A stretch of DNA of 64,000 nt from positions 1 through 64,000 of the forward strand of contig JASJDC010000005.1 of NCBI GenBank assembly GCA_030065235.1. The letters run 5' to 3'. A program made the position numbers and the translations under genes. Origin of the DNA: Alphaproteobacteria bacterium. GTDB lineage: Bacteria; Pseudomonadota; Alphaproteobacteria; UBA8366; Aestuariispiraceae. Within the stretch, counting starts at the first letter, position 1; every line of letters begins with the position of its first letter. This document shows positions 38,776 through 47,475 of this stretch, piece after piece. The notes beneath the pieces were generated by a model, which saw only the letters and a list, made by a program, of their open reading frames with translations, searched no databases and had not been told where the DNA came from.

Positions 38776-38855
38776 CGGCGTCTTGTCCCTTCCCTTGGCC
38801 GACGAAGCCCGCTTAGAATGCGCCCCGAGAAAGCGCCTTTTTGGGGACAGCGGAT

Positions 38856-39641
38856 ATGAAGAAAGTCCTGATTGGATTGGCCGTCGTGATCGTGATCGTC
38901 GCGGGCGGGGTCTATTTTTTCCTGAGCAACATCAACGGACTCGTTCAGACTGCGGTGGAGGACGCGGGAACCCGCGTCACCGGCGTGCCGGTCACCCTGG
39001 CGGATGTGGATATCGACATCACCGGCGGGCGCGGCGCGCTGGGCGGGTTGAATGTCGCCAACCCGGCCGGCTTCGAAACAGACTACGCGTTCAATCTCGG
39101 TGCTATCAGCGTCGACATCGATTTGAACTCGATCGGCTCGAACCCGGTGGTGATCAAAGAGATCGTCGTCACCGACCCGTCAGTCATCTACGAGCTTACG
39201 ACCAGCGGGTCGTCGAATATCCAGACCATCCAGCAGAATGTTGAAGCCTTCAACAGCGCCGGCGGCGGCTCGGGCGGTGGCTCGGGCGGCGGCGGCTCAA
39301 GCGGCGGCGAAGAACAGAAGGTCGTCATCGACAATCTCTACATCCGCGGCGCGCAAGTCAGCGTCAGCGCGTCCGTCTTGGGCGGGCAGAAAAAAGAGAC
39401 GCAGATCCCCGAGATTCATATGACCGATATCGGGAAGGATAGCGGCGGCGCCAACGCCTCCGCAATCGCCGCATTGGTGATCGACAGGTTGTTGGACGGC
39501 GCCCTCGGCTCCGTGACGTCCCTCAATCTGGAAAACCTGCAAAATGAGGCGCAGGAAGCCGTGGAAGGCGCGGCTTCGGAAGCTGGCAAGGCGGTTGAAG
39601 GCGCGGCCGACGCCGTCAAGGGTTTGTTCGACAACAACTGA
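38856..39641 (+). CDS. AsmA-like membrane-anchored protein
   Basis: 261 residues. One N-terminal membrane anchor (about residues 3-24) is followed by an AsmA-type beta-rich segment (GVPVTLADVDIDITGGRGALGGLNVANPAGF...VIKEIVVTDPSVIYEL). A Gly/Ser linker (about residues 130-150) joins a second half, and the tail is Ala/Glu-rich and helical. Family members act in envelope lipid or protein traffic. The ATG at 38856 has GGGGAC upstream. Confidence 0.75.
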   Translation: MKKVLIGLAVVIVIVAGGVYFFLSNINGLVQTAVEDAGTRVTGVPVTLADVDIDITGGRGALGGLNVANPAGFETDYAFNLGAISVDIDLNSIGSNPVVIKEIVVTDPSVIYELTTSGSSNIQTIQQNVEAFNSAGGGSGGGSGGGGSSGGEEQKVVIDNLYIRGAQVSVSASVLGGQKKETQIPEIHMTDIGKDSGGANASAIAALVIDRLLDGALGSVTSLNLENLQNEAQEAVEGAASEAGKAVEGAADAVKGLFDNN

Positions 39642-39762
39642 CGCGATGTTGTGACAGTTGACCGCCGGCGGCGGTGGACGCGGCTGTCGGCCGATTTGAA
39701 CCGGGAATAGCCGGGCGGTCTGGTCCGGTCGGACGCGCAATTCGCCGTATCGTCCGCCCGAC

Positions 39763-40527
39763 TCAAAAGAGGGACGTGAATCGTTGGGCTAGATCGCGCA
39801 TGGCGTCGCGGTACGGTCCTGGACCGTAGCTGGCGCGAGAGACGCCCAACTCAGCGGCTTCCTGAAGTGAAACCTGATCCTTCGTCATCAGGATGTTCAC
39901 CGGAAGGCTGGCCCCATCGACGATTTCACCGATGAGCCGGCTTGATGTCAGGCCGGGAGCGAAAAACCCGTCCGCGCCGGCTTCTGCATAGGCTTGCCGC
40001 CTTTCGATCGCCTCTCCCATTAGCTCTTCGTGAACAGATGGATCCGAGCTGAGGAAAAGGTCGGTTCGCGCGTTGATGAACAGCGCAACGCCTTCCGCGA
40101 TTGCAGCGTCGCGGATCGCCTGGATACGAGCGACCTGGTCGGCAAGCGAGTAAAAACCCTCGCCCTTGACGACCCGGTCTTCGAAATTGATTCCCACAGC
40201 GCCCGCTCTGATCACCCGGCGGACATTCGCCGCGACCTCGTCCGGGGCCGCCGCGTAGCCGCCCTCAAAATCGACCGTCAGCGGCGCATCCACCGTGGCC
40301 GCAATCCGATCGACGATGCTGAGCACGAAGTCTAACGGGATGACTTCACCGTCCTCGAAGCCATGCGCGGCCGCGACCGGCCAGCTTCCCGTCGCGATCG
40401 CTTTGGCGCCCGCGTCTGCGATCGCCTTGGCCCCGCCCGCGTCCCAGATATTGTAGAGAACGAGCGGGTCGCCCTTGACATGCAGGCCTTTGAAAAGTCG
40501 CGCCTTCTGGTGTTGCGTCATTGTCAT
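39763..40527 (-). CDS. Isocitrate lyase/PEP mutase family protein
   Basis: 254 residues with the phosphoenolpyruvate-mutase-type barrel: LYNIWDAGGAKAIADAGAKAIATGS, PLTVDFEGGYA (metal-binding Asp/Glu), GINFEDRV and FINARTD. Members cleave or rearrange small carboxylates (for example 2-methylisocitrate, oxaloacetate or phosphonates). It stands 116 bases downstream of the threonine-synthase-like gene on the same strand. Confidence 0.85.
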   Translation of the reverse strand: MTMTQHQKARLFKGLHVKGDPLVLYNIWDAGGAKAIADAGAKAIATGSWPVAAAHGFEDGEVIPLDFVLSIVDRIAATVDAPLTVDFEGGYAAAPDEVAANVRRVIRAGAVGINFEDRVVKGEGFYSLADQVARIQAIRDAAIAEGVALFINARTDLFLSSDPSVHEELMGEAIERRQAYAEAGADGFFAPGLTSSRLIGEIVDGASLPVNILMTKDQVSLQEAAELGVSRASYGPGPYRDAMRDLAQRFTSLF

Positions 40528-40643
40528 GGCTGTTCTGTCTTCTTTGTTTCGAAAACCGTATCGATTTCCGGCTGTCTTCGTTCTTGCTTCAGACCCCGCC
40601 ATAGCCCGTCAGAGCGCCGTCCGGGCCGCCCAACGTCGGACGC

Positions 40644-41885
40644 CTAAGTGAATTGGGCGTAATCGATCGGCTGGGTCCGGTCGAGCGCGCGCGCGACCGG
40701 CGGCATTGGGTATTTGAGGCCGGTCGCACAATTATAGAGAACAACGGTCTCGTCCTTCCCGACCCGGCCGTCGGCCAGCGCTTGGCGGTAGGCGGCGTAA
40801 GTCGCGGCGCCTTCCGGGCAGAGCAACACGCCTTCGCGCCGAGAGACTTCGTGCTGGGCGGCGATTGTCGCCTCGTCTTCGACGGCGATAGCAAACCCCC
40901 CGCTTTCGCGCACTGCGCGCAGGATCAGGAAATCGCCGACAGCGATCGGCACCCGGATCCCCGCCGCGATCGTGCGCGCGTTCTCCCAAAGCGGCGCATG
41001 CTCCTCGCCCGCCTCAAAGGCTTTGACGATCGGCGCGCAGCCGGTCGCTTGCACCGCGACCATGCGCGGCAGCGGTCCAGTCAGCCAGCCCATCGCGCGC
41101 AACTCGGCGAAGGCTTTCCACATGCCGATCAGCCCGGTGCCGCCGCCGGTCGGGTAGAAGATCACATCCGGCAGGCGCCAGCCCAATTGCTCGGCCAGTT
41201 CCAGCCCCATCGTCTTCTTGCCTTCAATCCGGTAGGGCTCCTTCAAGGTCGAGACGTCGAACCAGCCGACAGCCTCCTTGCCTTCGCCGACGATCTTGCC
41301 GCAATCGTTGATCAGGCCGTTGACGCGATAGACGGTTGCGCCTTGCAGTTCGATCTCGGACACATTCACCTCGGGCGTATCTTCGGGGCAGAAGATCGTC
41401 GTGCGAATGCCGGCGTGGCTGGCGTAGGCCGCCATCGCGGCGCCGGCGTTGCCGTTGGTCGGCATCGCCAGATGATCGAGGCCGAACTCTTTCGCCATGG
41501 ACACAGCCAGCGCCAAGCCGCGCGCCTTGAACGACCCGGTCGGCAGCCGGCCCTCGTCCTTGACGATGACCCTGGCCGCGTCGGCCAGGCCCAGATCAGC
41601 CGCCGCGCGGGGCAGATCGATCAGCGGCGTCGTCACTTCGCCCAAGGCGACGACATTCTCGGTCCGGCGCACGGGGAGCAATTCGCGATAACGCCAGAAC
41701 CCGCCGGTTCTTCGGGCTAGCGACTCTTTGTCGAGCGCCGCCTTAACGCCCTCAAGATCGTAGCGCACCAGAAGCGGGCGTCCCGCCTCGCTCAGCCCAT
41801 GCACCCGGTCCGCCTCGTAGGTCTTGCCGGTCATCGAACATTCGAGATGGGTGACGAAAGTGGGGTAATCCGGCGCGGCTGGCAT
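40644..41885 (-). CDS. Threonine synthase-like PLP enzyme
   Basis: 413 residues of the fold-type II PLP family. The PLP lysine is in RLPTGSFKARG, the phosphate loop in PTGGGTGL and the Asn/Gly motif in PTNGNAGAAM. The N-terminal LECSMTGKTYEADRVHGL is typical of the threonine-synthase form that keeps a short cysteine-containing leader. It converts O-phosphohomoserine to threonine, or acts on a related substrate. Confidence 0.87.
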   Translation of the reverse strand: MPAAPDYPTFVTHLECSMTGKTYEADRVHGLSEAGRPLLVRYDLEGVKAALDKESLARRTGGFWRYRELLPVRRTENVVALGEVTTPLIDLPRAAADLGLADAARVIVKDEGRLPTGSFKARGLALAVSMAKEFGLDHLAMPTNGNAGAAMAAYASHAGIRTTIFCPEDTPEVNVSEIELQGATVYRVNGLINDCGKIVGEGKEAVGWFDVSTLKEPYRIEGKKTMGLELAEQLGWRLPDVIFYPTGGGTGLIGMWKAFAELRAMGWLTGPLPRMVAVQATGCAPIVKAFEAGEEHAPLWENARTIAAGIRVPIAVGDFLILRAVRESGGFAIAVEDEATIAAQHEVSRREGVLLCPEGAATYAAYRQALADGRVGKDETVVLYNCATGLKYPMPPVARALDRTQPIDYAQFT

Positions 41886-42044
41886 ATCGGCTCCAGGTCG
41901 TAGATGGTGGGACGCCGGCCCGGCGCAGGCGCGCGGCGATGGCGTTTCGATCTCTAGCCGCGGCGCGCGGTCGCCGCAATCGCAAAGCTAATGGCGCTTA
42001 ATCCGCCGGTCGAGCGGATCAAGCGGGTAGGGGATGGCGTTGGA

Positions 42045-42569
42045 TCAACCGGTGAACAGGGGGCTGCGGTTCTTGTTCAGACTAGGGCCGTCGCACAAGA
42101 CCCGCGTACCGCCGCTGAGCGCGCGCGACGGCCCCGCTTTGGCCGAGACAAAGGCGACGCGGTCCGGCGGACTGTGGCTGAGAAACTGCGCCAAGGCCCC
42201 TTTCAGACGCCGTTCCTCGAGAAACATAGCCGGGTCGCCGAATTGATCCCGCCGCACCTCTATATCGGCGACAAGGACTTGGATCCGGTCGCGCACCAGC
42301 GGCATCCAGGGGCACACCGCGTTGGCGTCGTTCGAATTCTCTAAGCGTAGCGCCGCGATGAACGTGTCTTTTGCGCCATTGGGTCCGCTGATCGTGAAGG
42401 CGGGCGTCGTCAGCCATACACGGCTATCGCCCGACGCGGCGCTCTTTGATCCTGCGCTGGCGCGCATACCGGACTTTCCCCAGATTTCGTCGGAGAAATA
42501 GGCCATCGCCGCCGGCGTGAAAATCGCAGCGGCTAATATGCCGATCGCAACCACGGTGGAGCGTTGCAT
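42045..42569 (-). CDS. Exported protein of unknown function
   Basis: 174 residues. A signal or anchor sequence (STVVAIGILAAAIFTPAAMAYF) precedes a globular part with VCPWMPLVRDRIQVLVADIEVRRD...MFLEERRLKGALAQFLS. Its layout (membrane anchor plus one helix-rich domain) faintly recalls FliL-like proteins, but no flagellar gene is near. The ATG at 42569 is preceded by AGGCTTCAGGT. Confidence 0.6.
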   Translation of the reverse strand: MQRSTVVAIGILAAAIFTPAAMAYFSDEIWGKSGMRASAGSKSAASGDSRVWLTTPAFTISGPNGAKDTFIAALRLENSNDANAVCPWMPLVRDRIQVLVADIEVRRDQFGDPAMFLEERRLKGALAQFLSHSPPDRVAFVSAKAGPSRALSGGTRVLCDGPSLNKNRSPLFTG

Positions 42570-42770
42570 ACCTGAAGCCTTTCTCTTCCCGGATTGACCG
42601 TCCAGGCGCGTCGCGCTGAAGCCCGGTCTACTCATCTCGGCGGGACAGTCTTTGCGCTTCGGGACCGCTACAAACAGTCATCCATTCACGCAGTGACTGT
42701 TATCACAAAGAGTGTTTACCAAAGATTAACGTCATACCGGAATCCGGCGCGTTTTCGGCGCCGCGGCGCT

Positions 42771-44426
42771 TCAACCGCCCGACGGGCGATGAGCGGTTTC
42801 CTCTTGAAGCCACGTCCTGGCCGCGGTGACCGGATCGCGCCACACGCCTCTGTTCTTTTGGCGGAACAGCGTCATCGATGGATACCAGGGCGTATGCGCA
42901 CCCTCCAAACCCCAGCGCCATTCCGGGATTCGCTTCAGCAGAACCCCGGTTGGAACGCCGAGAGCGCCGGCCAGATGCGCGGGACCGGTATCGCTTGTCA
43001 CGATCGCGTCGAGCTGATTCATGATCGCGGCGGTGTCGATGAACGCGTCCGGCCCGCCATCGATCTCGTGTCCGAGGTCGGTGACGTGAGCGGCCTCCCT
43101 GAAGACGCTTAGGTCGGTTCGGCCGACATCCTTTTGCAACAGGAAGAATTGCGCATCGCGGAGGGTCAGCAACGGGCCGAGCGCGGCGGCCGGCGGCGAC
43201 CGACCGCGTTCCGACTGCGATGTCGGATCGCCTTGCCAGATCAATCCCACTTTCAGACGGCCTGCGGCGGCGGCCTCGAGGCGCGGCGACCAGACGCGCA
43301 CGCGTCCCTCCTCCGCCGAAAGATACCGATTCGGCGCCTTGAGACGCGACGGATGATCCAATCCCATGGCCTGAGGAAGGCTCATCAGCGGTGCGTGAAA
43401 GTCCGGTCGCGCCACGCGCGCTGCGTCTTCGTCCAGCATCTCGAGCGCCGGATGCAGCCCGGCGAGAAGCCGCCGCAGCCGGGGCCGGACCAGCAGGGAC
43501 ACCCGGGCCCCAGGCGTCTGGGCCAGGTCTGCGGCGAAGCGGCAGAATTGGATCGTGTCGCCCAGCCCCTGTTCGTCCTGCAGCAGAATGCGCCGGCCTT
43601 GCAAAGGCTCGCCCGACCAGAGCGGTGCGTTGACCGAGAGCGGCGCCATGCCCGGTCGCCGCCAACGGCTTTCATAGCGACGAAAACCCTCGCCATAGAC
43701 GCCCGTCAGCAACAGATTCTGGGCCAAAGCGAACTCGACGACGGCATCGTCGGGATGCGCCGCCAGCACGGCGCGCAGCCGTTTGATGCTGCTATCCAGC
43801 AATCCTAAATCGCGCTCGACCAGGGCGAGGGTGAGACCCAGATTGTCCGCCCCTGACGCGACTTGGCGCTCGGCCGGCGTCAAATCCAGGGCTCGGAGAT
43901 AGGCCTCGCGGGCTTGTTCCGGCTTGTCCCCGGCCGCTTCCGCATGACCGAGCCAACGCCACAGCGCAGCCTCCTCGGGCGCCAGAAGGGTAAGCGTGCG
44001 ATAGCATGCCGCCGCCTCGTCGAACTGCTGCATTTTCATCAGCGCCAAGGCGAGATTGCGCCGCGCCGGCATGTGCGTCGGGTCGAGGCGGACCGCATTC
44101 TTCAACGCCTCGACAGCGTCGGGCGTCCGGTCGGCGGCGGACAGCAGCAGTCCGTAGGACGCCCAGGCGCCAGCGTCCGACGGGACGGTCTCGACGACCG
44201 TTTCAAAGGCGGCGACCGCGCCCGCCGCATCGCCGCCCTCACGCCGCACGGCGCCGACCGCTTTCCAGATCGTGGCGCGCGCGCCTGCGGGGAGGCGGTC
44301 TCCGGCTTCGGTCTCAGCCTTCAGCAACAGCGCTTCCGCGCGCCCTGCCGCGCCGGACCGTGCGAGCCCCATCGCGTCGGCGATCAGGGTGTCGAGGCCG
44401 CCGGGTCCGCTGATGTCGCGGGTCAC
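42771..44426 (-). CDS. TPR-repeat protein with C-terminal glycosyltransferase-like domain
   Basis: 551 residues. About five TPR units (residues 40-240, for example DAVEALKNAVRLDPTHMPARRNLALALMKMQQFDEAAACYR) are followed by a GT-B-type domain similar to ADP-heptose/OGT-like transferases: RRILLQDEQGLGDTIQFCRF...RLKVGLIWQGDP...MNQLDAIVTSDTGPAHLAGALGVPTGVLL. It probably glycosylates a cell-surface or secreted product. It is divergent from a DUF6165 gene, a frequent companion. Confidence 0.85.
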   Translation of the reverse strand: MTRDISGPGGLDTLIADAMGLARSGAAGRAEALLLKAETEAGDRLPAGARATIWKAVGAVRREGGDAAGAVAAFETVVETVPSDAGAWASYGLLLSAADRTPDAVEALKNAVRLDPTHMPARRNLALALMKMQQFDEAAACYRTLTLLAPEEAALWRWLGHAEAAGDKPEQAREAYLRALDLTPAERQVASGADNLGLTLALVERDLGLLDSSIKRLRAVLAAHPDDAVVEFALAQNLLLTGVYGEGFRRYESRWRRPGMAPLSVNAPLWSGEPLQGRRILLQDEQGLGDTIQFCRFAADLAQTPGARVSLLVRPRLRRLLAGLHPALEMLDEDAARVARPDFHAPLMSLPQAMGLDHPSRLKAPNRYLSAEEGRVRVWSPRLEAAAAGRLKVGLIWQGDPTSQSERGRSPPAAALGPLLTLRDAQFFLLQKDVGRTDLSVFREAAHVTDLGHEIDGGPDAFIDTAAIMNQLDAIVTSDTGPAHLAGALGVPTGVLLKRIPEWRWGLEGAHTPWYPSMTLFRQKNRGVWRDPVTAARTWLQEETAHRPSGG

Positions 44427-44597
44427 CGGGCCCCCATTGTCTTTCGACCGGCGGGATCGGCCGCCAACCGCCGTTCGGAGATTTGTTTCGACTTTGCAGG
44501 GCCGCTTCGATGCCGTACATGCTCTACGCGCACCGGCGCGGCCGCCGCCCGAGGCCGTGCGCGCTTCCAGATTGGCTCTTTCAAAGGACAGTTCCGC

Positions 44598-44984
44598 ATG
44601 CCTGATATTCCCGTCTCCTGGGGCGAAGTAATCGACAAGATCACGATTCTCGAAATCAAGGCTCAGCGTTTCACCAACCCTGAGGCTAAAGCGAATGTCG
44701 AAAAGGAATTGGGCCTGTTGTCCGAGCGGCGCGACCGAATCGAAGCGGCGCCCGCCGACCTGTCCGACTTGACCGCGGCGTTGCGGGACGTGAATGAGGC
44801 GCTTTGGGTGATTGAGGACGATATTCGTGAGTGCGAACGCCGAAAGGATTTCGGCGAGGCCTTCATCGCACTGGCGCGCGCGGTTTATAAAACGAACGAC
44901 CGACGGGCTGCCTTGAAGAAAGAAATCAATGTCGCGATGAACTCCGATATCGTCGAGGAAAAGGGCTACACGCCCTACGACTAG
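44598..44984 (+). CDS. DUF6165 family protein
   Basis: 128 residues, all helical and charged, opening MPDIPVSWGEVIDKITILEIKAQRF, the recognisable start of DUF6165. The function is unknown. Family members often lie by TPR/glycosyltransferase genes, as here. A longer in-frame extension upstream is antisense to the TPR gene and is not real. AGGA precedes the ATG. Confidence 0.82.
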   Translation: MPDIPVSWGEVIDKITILEIKAQRFTNPEAKANVEKELGLLSERRDRIEAAPADLSDLTAALRDVNEALWVIEDDIRECERRKDFGEAFIALARAVYKTNDRRAALKKEINVAMNSDIVEEKGYTPYD

Positions 44985-45307
44985 GCTGGAATCCGACCGG
45001 TTTGAAAATGCGGCGCAGCGACTATTCCGGTCGGATAGCGCTTCGAAGCGCAGGTGTGATCGCCGTCGCCTGACCCGCCCCCCCTTATAGTCATGCTCTA
45101 AAAACCCGGTCTCGCCCTTTCCGGTGAGTCGTGACCGCGATCGGTCCGCGAATGCAGCGGCCTGGACCCAAGATCGTCCCCAGGATCCAGTTTTGATCTA
45201 GATCATGGCGATTTGCGATTGCGAGCCATTCTCATTTCAGTAGAATTATGGGCGTGGATCACCGACGCCGGCCCGCAGGATCGGCGGAACGCCTTTGGGG
45301 GGCGCGC
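44985..45307. other. 323-base gap with inverted repeat and promoter region of bfd
   Basis: Just after DUF6165, ATCCGACCGG (44991-45000) and CCGGTCGGAT (45027-45036) form a perfect 10-bp inverted repeat over a 26-base spacer. No T run follows. The last 100 bases hold the putative iron box of bfd. Confidence 0.5.
45219..45239 (+). promoter_or_regulatory. Candidate Fur-type iron box upstream of bfd
   Basis: TTGCGAGCCATTCTCATTTCA resembles Fur boxes of the form TTGCAAATNATTCTCATT. It lies about 70 bases before the bfd start, where repression by iron would be expected. This is inferred from sequence likeness only. Confidence 0.4.
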
Positions 45308-45499
45308 ATGTATGTCTGTATTTGTAACGCCATCACCGATGGCGAAATCGACCAAGCGATCGCCAGCGGCCACCGCAGCGTCGAGCAGATTTACCTGGCT
45401 TGCGGCGTGACGCCGCAATGCGGGACCTGCCGGGACGAGATTACGGATATGATCCAGGCCCGGTTGCAGGCCGCCTCATTGGAGGTTCAATTCGGCTGA
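45308..45499 (+). CDS. bfd: Bacterioferritin-associated ferredoxin
   Basis: 63 residues. MYVCICNAITDGEIDQAI...YLACGVTPQCGTCRDEI carries the C-x-C...C-x2-C cluster set of Bfd. It donates electrons to bacterioferritin to release iron. The gene is tail-to-tail with bfr, 21 bases apart. The ATG at 45308 is the family start. Confidence 0.93.
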   Translation: MYVCICNAITDGEIDQAIASGHRSVEQIYLACGVTPQCGTCRDEITDMIQARLQAASLEVQFG

Positions 45500-45520
45500 C
45501 CGCTCCGGTCGCCGACGCGC

Positions 45521-46003
45521 CTAGTCCGCGTCGCCGCCGAACATTTGTTCCTGCAGGTAATTCTGCAGCCCGGTCTGTTCGATCAGCCCCTGTTGCGTTT
45601 CGATCCAATCAATATGCTCTTCGGTGTCGTCCAGGATGCCGGAGAACATGTCGCGGCTGACATAGTCCCGCTTGGCCTCGCAGGCCTCGATCGCGTCTTT
45701 TAGGCCGGCTTGGTTCGCTTGTTCTGAGGCCAAGTCGGCGTCGAACATTTCCGGCACGGTCTGACCGATGCGCAGCTTGCCGAGGTCCTGCAGATTGGGC
45801 AGAGCGTCAAGCATCAGAACCCGTTCGATGATCAGGTCGGCATGTTTCATCTCGCCGATCGATTCGTCATAGACCGTCTTAGCGAGCCGTAGATAGCCCC
45901 AATCCTTCAACATCCGGGCGTGCAGGAAATACTGATTAATCGCGGTCAGTTCGTTCTTCAGAATGCCGTTCAAGTGACCGATAATATCGCTGTCGCCCTT
46001 CAC
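45521..46003 (-). CDS. bfr: Bacterioferritin
   Basis: 160 residues from a GTG at 46003, with GGGAG upstream. This start aligns with the family opening [19 protein letters not shown]. Iron ligands by E. coli numbering are Glu18, Glu51, His54, Glu94 and His130. Met52, the haem ligand, is present. Position 127 is Thr (DTEEH) where E. coli has Glu. It stores iron as a 24-subunit cage and works with Bfd. Confidence 0.94.
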   Translation of the reverse strand: MKGDSDIIGHLNGILKNELTAINQYFLHARMLKDWGYLRLAKTVYDESIGEMKHADLIIERVLMLDALPNLQDLGKLRIGQTVPEMFDADLASEQANQAGLKDAIEACEAKRDYVSRDMFSGILDDTEEHIDWIETQQGLIEQTGLQNYLQEQMFGGDAD

Positions 46004-46080
46004 AATCGTCTCCCTGTGCGCTGCTGGTTCGACCAGAAGATATGTCGAAACCCCGCCGCGACAACCAGCCTCGCAGCCGG

Positions 46081-47475
46081 TCAATAGAGGTCGAAATACT
46101 CGCGCCGCTCCCACGCTGCGTCGCTGTCCCGCGCGCGCTCCCATTCTGCGCCTTTCAACCGGCGCCAATAGCGTTTGAAATCCACGGCGCCGAGTTCGGC
46201 GAAAAGGCTGGCCGGATCGAACGCGTCCAGCGCGACCCCCAGATCGGCCGGCAGAACCGGCGCGGCCTGGTCGTAGGGCGTCTCGGTTGGCGCGCCGGGC
46301 TCGGTCCGCCGTTTCAACCCATCCAGGCCCGCAAGGATCTGCGCGGCGAAGGCGAGATAGGGATTGGCCGAGGGATCGGCGATCCGGTTCTCGATCCGGC
46401 TCGCCGCATCACCTGGCGTCAGCAGCGCCCGCACCAGCGCGCCCTTATTGTCATGGGCCCAGCCGATCCGGTCCGGCGCCAATTGTCGGGCTGAGAACCG
46501 GCGATAGGAGTTCACCGTCGGATTTGTCAGGGCGCTGAACCCGGCCGCATGCGCCAGCAGCCCGCCGATCCAATAAAGCGCGGCGGGCGGCGGCGCCTTC
46601 TGGCCGCTTGGGACAAACGCATTGCGCCCGCTCGCCGTGTCGATCAGGGATTGGTGGATATGCCAGCCGCTGGCGGCGCTGTGGGGGAAAGGCGGTTTGC
46701 ACATGAAACTCGCATGATAGCCGGCGCGGGCGCAAACTTGCTTAGCCATCGATTTGAACAATGTCAGGTCGTCCGCCTGGGCCAGGGCCTCGCCCGGTTC
46801 GAAGGTCATCTCAACCTGCGACGGGCCGAATTCCAGTTCCAGGCTCCGCACCCGCAACCCGAGGCCCTGGGCGGTCTCACGCAGTTTGTCCAGAATCGGC
46901 GATACTGCATCCAAGACCGTCTCGGACAGCAATTGATAGCCTGGCGTGAGCGGCGCGACCTCAGGTCCCGGGCCGGGCGCGCCAGGCGCGTTGGTCTGAT
47001 CGAAGCGCAGGCCTTCCTCGAGGCGCCGGTAAAGGTGGAACTCGAGTTCCAAGCCGCAGATCCAGGAATAACCATGCGCCGTCAAGGCGTCGATTGCTTG
47101 ACGCAGGATATGCCGAGGGGACAGCGCCAAGGGTGCGCCGTCCGGCGTTTCCAGGTCACAGAGCAGCCAACCGGTCCCGGGCGCCCAGGGCAGGGTGCGG
47201 AAGCTCGACAGGTCCGGCCGCAACAGCACATCCCCTGCGCCGGTCAGGCGTCCCGGTCCAAATCCCGCATCCGCGCCCCAGACATCGAACACAGTTCTCC
47301 CCGACGTGTCCTTCAGGAAGAGACTGGACGGAACGGCGACGCCGCGCTCGATCGCAGCGTCCAAGGCGTCGGCTACCAGGGTTTTGCCGCGCAGCAGCCC
47401 GTGTTGATCGACGCAGGAGAAGCGGATCGTCTTAATACTGTTTTCCCGTATTTGTTTGGCGACCGCGTCCCGCAT
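46081..47475 (-). CDS. Glutamine synthetase family protein, second copy
   Basis: 464 residues, distinct from the copy at 21.9 kb. Fold markers are [39 protein letters not shown] and [30 protein letters not shown]. It probably ligates glutamate to an amine rather than to ammonia. The ATG directly follows the stop of the Rieske oxygenase gene with no base between, so the two are tightly coupled. Confidence 0.86.
   Translation of the reverse strand: MRDAVAKQIRENSIKTIRFSCVDQHGLLRGKTLVADALDAAIERGVAVPSSLFLKDTSGRTVFDVWGADAGFGPGRLTGAGDVLLRPDLSSFRTLPWAPGTGWLLCDLETPDGAPLALSPRHILRQAIDALTAHGYSWICGLELEFHLYRRLEEGLRFDQTNAPGAPGPGPEVAPLTPGYQLLSETVLDAVSPILDKLRETAQGLGLRVRSLELEFGPSQVEMTFEPGEALAQADDLTLFKSMAKQVCARAGYHASFMCKPPFPHSAASGWHIHQSLIDTASGRNAFVPSGQKAPPPAALYWIGGLLAHAAGFSALTNPTVNSYRRFSARQLAPDRIGWAHDNKGALVRALLTPGDAASRIENRIADPSANPYLAFAAQILAGLDGLKRRTEPGAPTETPYDQAAPVLPADLGVALDAFDPASLFAELGAVDFKRYWRRLKGAEWERARDSDAAWERREYFDLY

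Noticed and set aside
40653-41720. Plus-strand frame of 355 codons opposite the threonine-synthase-like gene
   Set aside because: It is an antisense shadow. The minus strand carries clear PLP motifs.
43863-44597. N-terminal extension of the DUF6165 gene
   Set aside because: It is antisense to the TPR glycosyltransferase gene. The family start is the ATG at 44598.
44991-45036. Inverted repeat after DUF6165 as a terminator
   Set aside because: The 26-base spacer and missing T run make an intrinsic terminator uncertain, so it is reported only as a repeat.
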